DNA of 17,514 bases from assembly GCA_039714435.1 (NCBI GenBank), contig JBDLJJ010000046.1:1-17514 (forward strand), in the 5' to 3' direction. Below the pieces are notes generated by a model. The model searched no databases. It saw only the letters and a program-made list of their open reading frames with translations, and was not told the origin of the DNA. Below are positions 1-8,125 of the stretch, in pieces. Every line of letters begins with the position of its first letter. Positions within the stretch are counted from its first letter, which is position 1. The DNA is from JAZDDE01 sp039714435 (GTDB taxonomy: Bacteria > Gemmatimonadota > Gemmatimonadetes > Palauibacterales > Palauibacteraceae). The position numbers were made by a program, and so were the translations under genes.

Positions 1-2
1 GC

Positions 3-1895
3 ATGACGCCCCAAACAGTCGCAGACCTACTAGCAGACCGATTCTCTTTATCAGTTCCGGTCCACACAACTCGAACGCTCCTGGAGCGAGCTAAGCGTCG
101 TGACCAACTGGTAACGCGGCGTGATCGAGCCTACGCATTGACGAATGATGGGCTGGCCTACCTACGTGGAATGGAAACAGAGCGCTCAGTTGAGCGAAGA
201 CTCGCAGCCTTTGTGCAATCAGCTAGTGACTTCTTGGCAGCAGACCACGAGGTCTTCTCAGACAGACCTTACACGCAACGAATGATTGAGAGAGTCATCG
301 ACAGAAATGTTGACCTCTTCGATTTCGTAATTGAACGAGCGAGCACTGGCGCCGACATGGTTTCTCCCAGTGAAGAAGAATCCGTTCTCTCGTTCTTTCG
401 GCATGTTGAGGCGTCTAATCCAGAGCAATTCGAGACTCTAAAGGACCTCATTCTCGGATCAACTCTGGCTGGCCTCCTTAGACGAACGGAAATAGCGGAT
501 GCGACTCGCAGCTTTAGGCCGACAACAGTCTACCTAGACACCAACTTTCTCCTCAGCGCACTTAACCTCCGTTTTCCGGTGGAATGTCGCCCGGCCCTCG
601 AGCTACTTCGCCTTCTAAACCAGAATGCTCGATTCAAGCTTCGAGTCTTTGACTTCACGCTAGAAGAGGTATTCGCCCTCCTCCGGGGTTTTAACAGAGA
701 GGGCGCGAAATACCCGGTCGGCGTCCCCATTAGGTCTCTCTATGCGAGCATGAAGTCGCAGGGGTTCTCGCCCGCGGGTATCGCGGAACTAATAGCTACT
801 ATTGAAGATCAACTAGAAGAGCTTGGTGTCGCGGTTCTAAGCACTGGAGTGCGGATAGAAGACACGCTCCCTACCGATCCGGACACTCTAAGTCGGTATA
901 GCCGCTATAAGCCCGAGCAAGAAGAGCGCGGCCGGAAGCACGACCTGCAGGCGATCGCATTCGTTGCCAAGGCAAGAAGTCGCCAGGTCAGACGGGTGGA
1001 GGACGCGGGCGTCTTCTTTCTTACCGAAGACGCCCGACTTAGCAACTACGCTTTTATCGAGATGGGCCATCGGGACGGCGAAACGATCAGCGAGGTCATG
1101 CCGGATCGCCTTCTCACCAACCTTCTCTGGCTCAAAGATCCTCAGATCCTAGAGCAGTTGCCGGTCGCGACGGTAATTGCCATGCATTCTCGGGATCTCT
1201 TTATCGACAAAGCTGTTTGGCTGCGTTTCTTTGGAGTACTAACTGCGTTGCAAGAGGGGGGAGATCTTGACGACGACGCCGCGTCGATTCTCTTATACGA
1301 TGCACAGGTCCAGAATGATCTAGCCATACTGGGCGCCATTAGGGTTGCAGAGGTTGATGAAGCTTGGGTTCTCAGCCGACTTGAAAAAGCTCGGCAGCAA
1401 GCGGAGTGGAAACACGAGTGGGAACTGAGCCGTCAGGCGGCCGAACTTCAGACGAGCTACGCAGCTGACGACGAACAGAGGGCTCAGAAGTACAGTAGCC
1501 GGATCACCGCGCTGGAGGAGAGGATTCAGCTCCGTGAGGCCGACGTGACGAAAGCCCTCGCGACGGTGAAACAACGCATGGAGCGGCGTGCTACCTGGCT
1601 AGTTAGAGGAATCAAAGGAATAGTACTTCTCGCGGTAGGTGCGGCCGCCTATTTTCTGGTGCCCGTTTTGTTCTCAAAGTGGGAGATTGCCGAACCAGCG
1701 CTGGCGCTTGTTGCGCTACTAGTCGCTTTGATGTCATGGCTTGGTTTCAAGGTCGAGCCGCTGCACATCTGGGAGCGTTTCCGGTACAATCTGCAAGGTT
1801 TTCTTATTCGCGGAGCGTTGAGGGACTGGCAACACATAGCTAACCCGTCTGCGGATGGACAGCTGGCGTTGCAACCCAGGAGCGACTCCAGCTAG
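3..1895 (+). CDS. Membrane-anchored PIN-like domain protein with N-terminal winged-helix-like region
   Basis: A 630-residue protein; the frame is open to the left edge, so the true start may lie outside the window. Residues about 1-55 resemble a winged helix. A PIN-like nuclease core follows: the strand with LDTN (D179), acidic E221/E222 in TLEEV, D314 in KHDLQAIAF and D343 in LTEDARL, the usual spread of PIN metal ligands. Residues about 455-530 are charged and helical, probably coiled coil. Two hydrophobic segments, about 535-557 and 563-581, form a membrane hairpin near the C-terminus. PIN domains usually cleave RNA, so a membrane-tethered ribonuclease is inferred, perhaps for defence or RNA turnover. 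Codon use (frequent CTA, TTA and AGA) differs from the sulfur genes downstream, which suggests a separate origin. No antitoxin-like partner is visible. Domain call moderate, biological role unknown. Confidence 0.7.
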   Translation: MTPQTVADLLADRFSLSVPVHTTRTLLERAKRRDQLVTRRDRAYALTNDGLAYLRGMETERSVERRLAAFVQSASDFLAADHEVFSDRPYTQRMIERVIDRNVDLFDFVIERASTGADMVSPSEEESVLSFFRHVEASNPEQFETLKDLILGSTLAGLLRRTEIADATRSFRPTTVYLDTNFLLSALNLRFPVECRPALELLRLLNQNARFKLRVFDFTLEEVFALLRGFNREGAKYPVGVPIRSLYASMKSQGFSPAGIAELIATIEDQLEELGVAVLSTGVRIEDTLPTDPDTLSRYSRYKPEQEERGRKHDLQAIAFVAKARSRQVRRVEDAGVFFLTEDARLSNYAFIEMGHRDGETISEVMPDRLLTNLLWLKDPQILEQLPVATVIAMHSRDLFIDKAVWLRFFGVLTALQEGGDLDDDAASILLYDAQVQNDLAILGAIRVAEVDEAWVLSRLEKARQQAEWKHEWELSRQAAELQTSYAADDEQRAQKYSSRITALEERIQLREADVTKALATVKQRMERRATWLVRGIKGIVLLAVGAAAYFLVPVLFSKWEIAEPALALVALLVALMSWLGFKVEPLHIWERFRYNLQGFLIRGALRDWQHIANPSADGQLALQPRSDSS

Positions 1896-1933
1896 TGACC
1901 AATTGAGCGGTTCGACGCGCTACTCAACCTCCC

Positions 1934-3262
1934 ATGCACATCCTCCTACTAACATTCGGCTCCACCGGTGACGTTCAGCCCTTCGTGGCCCTGGGGAAGG
2001 GCCTGAAGGCGCGCGGTCACGACGTCACAGTGTGTGCGAACGGCACGTTCGAGGCGCTCATCACGGGTCATGGGCTGGACTACGCGCACCTGAACGACGG
2101 GATCACGGAGGTCCTGGAGTCTCAGTTCGGCCGCAAGACGATCGAGACGATGTCGAGTTTTTGGGGTGGGCTGAAGACGGTTGCCACGATGCCGCGGAAG
2201 CTCGGCCCGCTCATGTGGGAGACGCTGAGCGACACGTGGACGGCCGCGGAAACGGTCAGGCCCGATCTCATCGTCTACTACCCGAAGGCTGGTGCGGCGC
2301 CGCACTTTGCCGAGAAGCTGGGCATCCCCGTCGTGGCGGCTCCGCTGTTCCCGCAGTTCGTGTCCACGGGAGAGTTTCCGAGCCTCGGCTTCCCCGCTCT
2401 GAGGCTGGGCCGCGGGTACAACCGGCTCACCTACCGGATCGTGATGCGGATCAACGATCTCATGAGTGGAAAGCACATCCGCCGTTGGAGGCTGGCCAAC
2501 GGACTGCCAGCGAAATCGAAGGCGGGCCTGTTTCGAACTGCCGCAGGAGATCCCATTCCGGTTATTCACGGATACAGCCGTCACGTTGCGCCCGAGCCCG
2601 TAGATTGGCCTGGCCACGTCACGGCAACAGGGTTCTGGTTTCTGGGTCAGAACGAGGAGTGGGAGCCTTCACGCGCGCTCGTGGACTTTCTGGACGCCGG
2701 AGATCCACCCGTTTACGTCGGATTCGGCAGCATGGCCGCCCGGAATCCGAAGCGCGTGACCGAAACTGTGATCCAGGCGCTGGCTCAGGCTGGCGTGCGC
2801 GGGATCATCGCCAAGGGCTGGGGCGGCCTGAACCCGAACGACCTGCCCGATTCGATCCTCACCATCGACCGCGCTCCGCACAACTGGCTGTTTCCGAGAA
2901 TGGCCGCAGTCGTGCATCACGGCGGGGCCGGGACGACCGCCGCCGGACTGCGAGCGGGCTGCCCGACCGTGGTGTGTCCTTTCTTCGGCGATCAGCCGTT
3001 CTGGGGCGCCCGGGTGCATGTCCTGGGTGCAGGTCCGAAGCCAAGCCCACAGAAGAAGCTCACGCCCGAGAATCTGTCCGCGGCAATCCGTGAGGCCGTC
3101 TCCGATCCTGCCATGCGAGCTGCAGCTGAGGCGGTCGGCGAGAAGCTTCGCGCCGAGGACGGGATCGCAAACGCGGTCGGAGTTGTTGACAGAGCGGGTG
3201 GTGTGGTAGGCGGTGGCCAGTCCCCTGATAACGAGAGTGTCGCAACATATGGACTTCACTAG
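1934..3262 (+). CDS. GT1-family glycosyltransferase (sterol/macrolide glucosyltransferase-like)
   Basis: A 442-residue GT-B fold glycosyltransferase of the UDP-glycosyltransferase (GT1) superfamily. The N-terminus has the acceptor-side motif ILLLTFGSTGDVQPF (residues 3-17), typical of the sterol 3-beta-glucosyltransferase and macrolide glycosyltransferase branch. The C-terminal donor-binding signature is at about 328-362: HHGGAGTTAAGL, a Cys-Pro turn, then PFFGDQPFWGARV. VYVGFGSMA (about 261-269) opens the second Rossmann domain. Length is normal for the family. It should transfer a sugar from a nucleotide donor to a lipid, sterol-like or polyketide acceptor; the acceptor cannot be read from sequence. 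There is no signal peptide, so it is cytosolic or peripheral. No clear Shine-Dalgarno precedes the ATG. Its end overlaps the next gene by 14 nt, suggesting coupled translation. Confidence 0.9.
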   Translation: MHILLLTFGSTGDVQPFVALGKGLKARGHDVTVCANGTFEALITGHGLDYAHLNDGITEVLESQFGRKTIETMSSFWGGLKTVATMPRKLGPLMWETLSDTWTAAETVRPDLIVYYPKAGAAPHFAEKLGIPVVAAPLFPQFVSTGEFPSLGFPALRLGRGYNRLTYRIVMRINDLMSGKHIRRWRLANGLPAKSKAGLFRTAAGDPIPVIHGYSRHVAPEPVDWPGHVTATGFWFLGQNEEWEPSRALVDFLDAGDPPVYVGFGSMAARNPKRVTETVIQALAQAGVRGIIAKGWGGLNPNDLPDSILTIDRAPHNWLFPRMAAVVHHGGAGTTAAGLRAGCPTVVCPFFGDQPFWGARVHVLGAGPKPSPQKKLTPENLSAAIREAVSDPAMRAAAEAVGEKLRAEDGIANAVGVVDRAGGVVGGGQSPDNESVATYGLH

Positions 3263-4466
3263 ACGCCAGGGGTCGTGCGGATCTCTCTGGACAGGCACGC
3301 AAGCGGTCGGGTTAGTCGCATTACTTGCCACCGTTCTAACTGGTTGCGGCGAGGCAGATGGGGGCTCGACCGGTCCGAATCCCGCACCCGGTGTCTCGAC
3401 GGGAGTAGTCCGTGTTACGACTGTCACTACTGGGCCCACGCCGGATCCAGACGGGTACACGGTCGCTCTGGATGGTGGGTCGAGCCAAGCTGTAGCCGCT
3501 AACGCCACCATCCTTTTTCCAGATATTGAGGTCGGCGACCACGTGGTCGAACTGCTCGGTGCCACCTCCAACTGTGTACCGGAATCGGGCAACGAGCAGA
3601 CGGTTTCTGTCCCTGCTCGTGATACGGTAGCGGTTACATTTGTACTCTCGTGCAAGCTAGCCTTGCGGGACAAGATTCTCTTTGCCTCGCGTGCGCAGGG
3701 TAGCTCAGTTTTCGATCTCCAAGTAATGGATCCCGACGGATCGAATCGGCAGCTCTTGCCAACAGATCCTGTTGAAAACCGACTGCCAACGGCGTCACCG
3801 GATGGAACGATTATCGCGTTCCATAAACGCGTCGTAGAGACTCAAATCCACCTAATCAACGCGGACGGTTCAAACGACGTAAACCTCACGCCCGACGGCA
3901 TAGCTGACTTCCAGCCAGCGTGGTCGCCTGACGGTAGCAAGCTGGCGTTCTCGACGTTCCGGGACGGAAACTCGGAGATCTATGTGATGGAGTCCGACGG
4001 GTCAGGGGCAATCAATCTCACTGCTCATCCTGCGAACGATTTCGAGCCAAGCTGGTCGCCAGATGGCTCGCGAATAGCTTTCTCCACAATCCGAGACGGT
4101 GGATTCGAGATTTACGTAATGGGATCAGACGGGTCGAACCCGGTTAACATATCCAACAATCCGGCGGATGATTTCGAGCCTGATTGGTCCCCCAACGGGA
4201 CACGAATTGCTTTCGCGTCAGATCGTAGCGGCAATTTCGACATCTTCACGATGCTTCCGGACGGTTCGAATTCGACAAACTTGACGAACAACGGCATCCC
4301 AGACTTCTCGCCGGCATGGTCGCCCGATGGCACGCAGCTAGTTTTTCGGTCTGATTCAGCGGGGAGAGCTGATATCTGGGTTATGGGAGCGGGCGGAGCC
4401 AATCCCACAAATCTTACCAGCGACCTGCAAACACCCGACAATCTCGATCCGACCTGGACTCGGTAA
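3249..4466 (+). CDS. PD40/TolB-like six-bladed beta-propeller lipoprotein
   Basis: Start taken at ATG 3249, which directly precedes a good lipoprotein signal (positive N-terminus, hydrophobic stretch, lipobox LTGC); a GTG 36 nt upstream in frame is less likely. The mature protein has a short PEGA-like beta domain (around PDGYTVALDGG) with a Cys pair, then a propeller. Blades are marked by (A/S/D)WSPDG followed by (I/L)AF and ending I(Y/F)VM-DGS-NLT; five such repeats can be counted, and the opening KILFAS plus the closing LDPTWTR would complete a sixth blade as a Velcro closure. This is the PD40/TolB-C architecture, usually envelope-associated protein or ligand binding. It overlaps the glycosyltransferase gene by 14 nt. 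The next gene is a clear paralogue. No enzyme active site is visible. Confidence 0.85.
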   Translation: MDFTRRQGSCGSLWTGTQAVGLVALLATVLTGCGEADGGSTGPNPAPGVSTGVVRVTTVTTGPTPDPDGYTVALDGGSSQAVAANATILFPDIEVGDHVVELLGATSNCVPESGNEQTVSVPARDTVAVTFVLSCKLALRDKILFASRAQGSSVFDLQVMDPDGSNRQLLPTDPVENRLPTASPDGTIIAFHKRVVETQIHLINADGSNDVNLTPDGIADFQPAWSPDGSKLAFSTFRDGNSEIYVMESDGSGAINLTAHPANDFEPSWSPDGSRIAFSTIRDGGFEIYVMGSDGSNPVNISNNPADDFEPDWSPNGTRIAFASDRSGNFDIFTMLPDGSNSTNLTNNGIPDFSPAWSPDGTQLVFRSDSAGRADIWVMGAGGANPTNLTSDLQTPDNLDPTWTR

Positions 4467-4567
4467 TTGTCAGTTGACAGTCGGAATGGATCGGGTAGAG
4501 AGATGCGATGGATCCGATCACTCTTTTCTGGAGACTAAGAACGACGCTGCTTAATAGGAAGCCTGGA

Positions 4568-5707
4568 ATGAATCGCTCGACGATCTCGCTGGTGGCGGGT
4601 CTTGTCGCCACCTCCCTGGTCGCCTGCGGAGACGGAGATGGGACTTTGACCGGTCCGCCGACCGGTACGATCGAGGTGACCATATCAACCACGGGATCCA
4701 CCCTGGATCCCGACGGCTATACGATAGCGCTTGATGGTCTAGATCGTCGCGTGGTCGGCCTGAATGATACAACGACTTTCTCGGAGGTGGCCGCAGGGTC
4801 GCATTCGGTCGAGTTGCTCGATGCCACGTCCAACTGCCGGACTGCAACTGGGAATTCTACGGCGGTTGTAGTGACCGCTGGCGCAACCGCCGTTGTCGCC
4901 TTGGATGTAAGTTGCGCCTTCGCTCTTCGCGACCAGATAGCTTTTGAGTCCACCCGAGCGGGCTCTGACATCTTTGTGATGGGTTCCGATGGGTCGAACC
5001 CAACGAATCTGACCGGTGACGTAACTGGATTCGCTCGGAGTCCATCAATCTCTCCTGACGGTACCAAGATAGCCTTTCACTTTGAGCGAGACTTGTTCGT
5101 AATGGACGCGGATGGGACAAATCGAACGCTAGTTGTCGCTAATAGCCGTGTTGGCAGAGCTGATTGGTCTCCGGACGGAGCGTGGCTGGTATTCGCAGGT
5201 GGGTCGCTGCCACCAGATATTTTCGTAGTGCGACCGGATGGATCCGATCTAGCGCAGATCACCCACGATTCACTGCCAGTATTGCAGCCGGACTGGGCAC
5301 CCGACGGAGTTCGCATCGTGTACACGAGATCGATTATTCCTGATAACAATGTCGAAGTTTACCTGATGAATGCTGACGGGTCGGATCAAAGAAACTTGAC
5401 CAACAACCCGACATTCGACTTCGGTGCAGCCTGGTCTCCCGACGGAACGCGTATCGCATTCGATTCAGTTAGAGATGGGGATGGCGAGGTCTTCGTCATG
5501 AACGCTGACGGTTCGGATCAGGTAAACCTCACGGATAACGCGTTCGGGGATGGCGGTCCGACCTGGTCCCCCGACGGGACTCGAATCGCGTTTCTCTCCA
5601 CTCGGGATGGCAATGGAGAGATCTACGTGATGAACGCCGATGGTTCCGGGCAGACCAACATTTCTAACAACCCAGCAAGTGACTCTAGCCCATCCTGGGG
5701 CCCCTAG
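4568..5707 (+). CDS. PD40/TolB-like beta-propeller lipoprotein, paralogue of the preceding gene
   Basis: Start chosen at ATG 4568: AGGAAG at 4556-4561 is well spaced, and translation then opens with MNRSTIS, a hydrophobic core and the lipobox LVAC. An upstream in-frame ATG (4508) would bury the signal peptide. 379 residues. Same plan as the neighbour: lipoprotein signal, short Gly/Thr-rich spacer, PEGA-like domain (DPDGYTIALDGL, then a VELLDATSNC stretch shared almost word for word with the neighbour), then six PD40 blades with repeated WSPDGTRIAF and YVMNADGS motifs and the closing SPSWGP strand. The last two blades are the most alike, as expected from recent internal duplication. The two genes are best explained by tandem duplication followed by divergence. 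Expected in the envelope, binding function unknown. Confidence 0.85.
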   Translation: MNRSTISLVAGLVATSLVACGDGDGTLTGPPTGTIEVTISTTGSTLDPDGYTIALDGLDRRVVGLNDTTTFSEVAAGSHSVELLDATSNCRTATGNSTAVVVTAGATAVVALDVSCAFALRDQIAFESTRAGSDIFVMGSDGSNPTNLTGDVTGFARSPSISPDGTKIAFHFERDLFVMDADGTNRTLVVANSRVGRADWSPDGAWLVFAGGSLPPDIFVVRPDGSDLAQITHDSLPVLQPDWAPDGVRIVYTRSIIPDNNVEVYLMNADGSDQRNLTNNPTFDFGAAWSPDGTRIAFDSVRDGDGEVFVMNADGSDQVNLTDNAFGDGGPTWSPDGTRIAFLSTRDGNGEIYVMNADGSGQTNISNNPASDSSPSWGP

Positions 5708-5723
5708 TAGTAGGAGGTAGCGT

Positions 5724-6041
5724 ATGAAGGACGCTAGGAATATGCGCACTTATGAAGCTTGGATGCACGCGAACGCGGGAGGCCAAGACGTCGACGAAGT
5801 CTCCTTGATTCGATCCGAGCACGTACAAGATATGCGCGACAAAGGCCTGCTCGATCGTCAGGCTAAGCTTCTATACAGATTCGATGCAGCGACCGCCGAG
5901 GAAGCTTCGTCGATTCACAACCTTCGAATGGGCTGGGGGCCATACAGTCCGATCGGCGAGCCTGCGCCCTGCCCTCGATGTGGGGCTTGGTACTATCCAG
6001 AGAGCTCTGCCGATTGTTGGAGATGCGGCCCAGTCAGGTAG
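5724..6041 (+). CDS. Small zinc-ribbon protein, unknown function
   Basis: A 105-residue soluble protein with a strong ribosome binding site (AGGAGG, 5712-5717) 6 nt before the ATG. The first 75 residues are charged and probably helical. The C-terminus carries CPRCG (C83, C86) and CWRCG (C98, C101), that is C-x2-C-x11-C-x2-C, a compact zinc ribbon or rubredoxin-like knuckle. No signal peptide or membrane segment. It begins 16 nt after the second propeller lipoprotein and ends 4 nt before the next ATG, so it is probably part of the same transcript. I do not recognise the family. The zinc site could bind nucleic acid or protein, but nothing else indicates which. Confidence 0.75.
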   Translation: MKDARNMRTYEAWMHANAGGQDVDEVSLIRSEHVQDMRDKGLLDRQAKLLYRFDAATAEEASSIHNLRMGWGPYSPIGEPAPCPRCGAWYYPESSADCWRCGPVR

Positions 6042-6045
6042 CCCT

Positions 6046-6777
6046 ATGACTGATAATCACGGATTTGCCGCCGAGTGGCGACGACGGATCTGGCGCCGGT
6101 TCGCTGGTTTCGACGGTGTGGTCCTTTGGCTTGTGTTCGGAACGCTCGTGGGAGGAGCAGTCTTCACGCTCTATAACATCCGGGTCGCGGATGAGAGAGC
6201 CTGGCAGGTATGCGAGAAGGCGTACAGCCGAGCAGAGTCGGGCCGTGACAGCGTGAGAGTCGACGCGATGTTGGTTCCTCAACAGGCGCGGGATGATCCC
6301 GCTCCCTTGTACTGCGGTGTGTTGCGCGCGGCGAGAACGGAAGCCCTGCCCGCCGAGGCCATGCCCGAGGAGGAGCGACTCGCTGGCACCTGGCTGATAT
6401 TTCTCGACGGAGATCGGCGCCTTTCTTCGGACGGCAAGACCATGGAGGAGCAGCCTTCGTTGAGCCAGGGTCGCGTCACCCTTACTAAAGACACTACCGC
6501 TCGGTGCCCGAGCTCAGCCGAGTGCTATTCCGGCCCGTTTGAGGGATCTCTGCTTGGCTTACTCGGTTACGAGTTCCCATCTCCGCTTGAGATGTCCCTG
6601 AAGTTTTATCCAGGACCCGACTCCGTGTTTCTAGGTATGGGTCCCTGTTGTGACCTGGGCGCCATCGGAGCGTCCGGAGTTCTCAGTCATGACGACACGA
6701 TCTTGGGGTCTTGGCGTCAGGAGGTATACGCAGGCGGAAAGTGGGGTCCACTGAAAATGAGCCGCCCGCAGCCCTAG
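6046..6777 (+). CDS. Single-pass membrane protein, unknown function
   Basis: Start at ATG 6046, 4 nt after the zinc-ribbon gene stop, with AGG at 6036-6038; the open frame reaches further upstream but would overlap that gene. 243 residues. A basic N-terminus (WRRRIWRRF) precedes one membrane segment at about 22-44, so the remaining 200 residues should face the periplasm (positive-inside rule). The soluble part has several cysteines, including a CPSSAEC pair and a GPCCDLG pair, which may form disulfides. Its second half (from LAGTWLIF) reads like a small lipocalin-like or beta-sandwich domain, with GTW at its start and repeated beta strands ending in GSWRQEVYAGGKW. That fold reading is tentative. 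No catalytic motif seen. Confidence 0.7.
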   Translation: MTDNHGFAAEWRRRIWRRFAGFDGVVLWLVFGTLVGGAVFTLYNIRVADERAWQVCEKAYSRAESGRDSVRVDAMLVPQQARDDPAPLYCGVLRAARTEALPAEAMPEEERLAGTWLIFLDGDRRLSSDGKTMEEQPSLSQGRVTLTKDTTARCPSSAECYSGPFEGSLLGLLGYEFPSPLEMSLKFYPGPDSVFLGMGPCCDLGAIGASGVLSHDDTILGSWRQEVYAGGKWGPLKMSRPQP

Positions 6778-6844
6778 ATCCGAATCTGGGGCAGTGATCA
6801 TTCGCTTGTGTGGCTCGCTAACCATATACAATCCCGGAGGTACC

Positions 6845-7570
6845 ATGCATACTCGCGTGCTGTTTCTGGTAAGTCTCGCTCTATTTTTCGCTCCGCACGC
6901 CTGGGCCCAAACGGCGCAGCCGGTTTCCGCCGACGCCTCCATTCTCGAGGTGTCCGGTCAAGCTTCCGAGTCGATTCCGCCGAACGGCGTGTCGGTTGAG
7001 TTTCTGGTGTTTAGCCACCAGGAGAGCCTGGCTGAGGCTGCGGAAGAGACAGATGCGAAGGCCGAAGCGGTGGTGGCTGCTCTCGACGAACTCGCAATCG
7101 CTGATCTGGAGGTCTCTCGGGTCGGCTACCAGATTGGCCCGGATTGGCAGGCGGACAGTGAAGGAAATCGCATCTACGCCGGGTATGCGGCCCACATAAC
7201 GATTCGAACCAAGACGTCCGCACTGGACCGCACCGGCCGCATCGCCGAGACCGGAATCACAGCCGGCGCTCGCGAAATCCGCGGTATCAGGTTCACATCA
7301 TCCCGAATGGTAGAAGCGCGCCGCTCTGCTCTACGTGCCGCGGTAGTTGCGGCGCGGCTCGATGCGGAGACCATGGCGGACGCTGCCGGCGGGACCCTCG
7401 GTCGCCTGCTGCTCCTCACTACAGAGTCCCGATTCATAGATCCGGTTCTCGTTAGGTCGTTCGGATCCGGGAGAGCGCCAAACGAGATTACGCCAGAGGA
7501 ATTGAGGGTCGGCGCCAGTGTGAAGGGTCGCTGGGAATTCGTGCCGGCTTCGGACTCCGGGAACCCGTGA
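6845..7570 (+). CDS. SIMPL domain (DUF541) exported protein
   Basis: Start at ATG 6845, preceded by GGAGG (6836-6840); an in-frame GTG at 6794 would disrupt the signal peptide. 241 residues. Residues 1-21 form a signal peptide ending AWA before Q. The mature part begins ILEVSGQASESIPPNGVSVEFLVFS and runs through a helix of alternating Glu and Ala (AEAAEETDAKAEAVVAALDEL), then GYQIGPDW and IRTKTSALDRTGRIAETGITAGAREIRGIRFTSS, the layout of the SIMPL/DUF541 family (about 220-250 residues). Family members in bacteria are periplasmic or outer-membrane proteins linked to stress tolerance, with no known enzyme activity. The stop is followed 26 nt later by the next small secreted protein, so the two are probably cotranscribed. 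Confidence 0.85.
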   Translation: MHTRVLFLVSLALFFAPHAWAQTAQPVSADASILEVSGQASESIPPNGVSVEFLVFSHQESLAEAAEETDAKAEAVVAALDELAIADLEVSRVGYQIGPDWQADSEGNRIYAGYAAHITIRTKTSALDRTGRIAETGITAGAREIRGIRFTSSRMVEARRSALRAAVVAARLDAETMADAAGGTLGRLLLLTTESRFIDPVLVRSFGSGRAPNEITPEELRVGASVKGRWEFVPASDSGNP

Positions 7571-7596
7571 TCGGGACGCTGCGAAAGGAAAACACC

Positions 7597-8067
7597 ATGC
7601 CCCGGCTGTCACTAGCCCTCGCTCTCCTTGCTGTGAGCGCGCAAAGTCTCGTCGCTCAGGATTATCACGCTGTCATGGAGGCCAAGGCCGACTCCCTGCG
7701 TGCGGTTTACGAGTGTCCGGACGTGGAGTCCTGGCCTGCACTCCCAGCCGTCGGTCGGCAGACATTTCACTCGATGGTATTGGATTCGGCCGGTAACATG
7801 ACGCCCGCTGATCCGGCGCAGATCGCCCGGCCCGACATAGTGATTCCGCAGTACGCGTACATCTACAACGAGATGGCTGAGCGATGCCTGCCTGTGATCG
7901 TAGTTCAGGCAGAGGGCAGAAACCTCGGCTGGGAGTCCGTTCTTCCTCCTCCGCCCGCTGCCGGCGGCATTTACGAAGCGTTCGTTGATCTGCTGGGCAC
8001 GGATCCGACCAGTCCGGGGATGCAAATCGAAGCCGAGGTCGGCTCCTCAGATGCTCCGCCCAATTAA
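7597..8067 (+). CDS. Small secreted protein, unknown function
   Basis: Start at ATG 7597 with AAAGGA at 7584-7589. 156 residues. Residues 1-20 make a signal peptide (MPRLSLALALLAVSAQSLVA, cleaved before QDYH). The mature protein has two cysteines, in YECPDVE and AERCLPV, that could form one disulfide, and a short Pro-rich stretch (PPPPAAGG) before the C-terminus. I recognise no family. It follows the SIMPL gene by 26 nt and is the last gene of this rightward block, ending 58 nt before a convergent gene. Confidence 0.7.
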   Translation: MPRLSLALALLAVSAQSLVAQDYHAVMEAKADSLRAVYECPDVESWPALPAVGRQTFHSMVLDSAGNMTPADPAQIARPDIVIPQYAYIYNEMAERCLPVIVVQAEGRNLGWESVLPPPPAAGGIYEAFVDLLGTDPTSPGMQIEAEVGSSDAPPN

Positions 8068-8081
8068 CGACGACTAGGGCG

Positions 8082-8107
8082 GGCGGCGGCCGACGGCACC
8101 CGCCGCC
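8082..8107. terminator. GC-rich hairpin between convergent genes
   Basis: GGCGGCGG (8082-8089) pairs perfectly with CCGCCGCC (8100-8107) across a 10-nt loop. It sits in the 58-nt gap between two converging genes, where a bidirectional terminator is expected. There is no T run on either strand, so intrinsic termination is not certain. Confidence 0.5.
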
Positions 8108-8125
8108 AACCCCACCCCCCGCAGC

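Noticed and set aside
2032..3673. Long open frames on both strands over the glycosyltransferase gene
   Set aside because: The same region encodes convincing GT1 motifs in one frame; the other frames are low-complexity Arg/His/Pro-rich.
4474..4502. TTGACA hexamer (4474-4479) as a -35 box for the second propeller gene
   Set aside because: No acceptable -10 box follows at 16-18 nt; the hexamer is half of a small TGTCA/TGACA palindrome.
3800..5700. Direct repeats that could suggest a repeat array
   Set aside because: They are in-frame propeller blades with imperfect units of roughly 40 codons; there are no uniform spacers as in CRISPR.
6806..6832. Possible sigma-70 promoter before the SIMPL gene (TTGTGT, TATACA/TACAAT)
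   Set aside because: Spacing of 13-15 nt is poor and the start would fall in the ribosome binding site.
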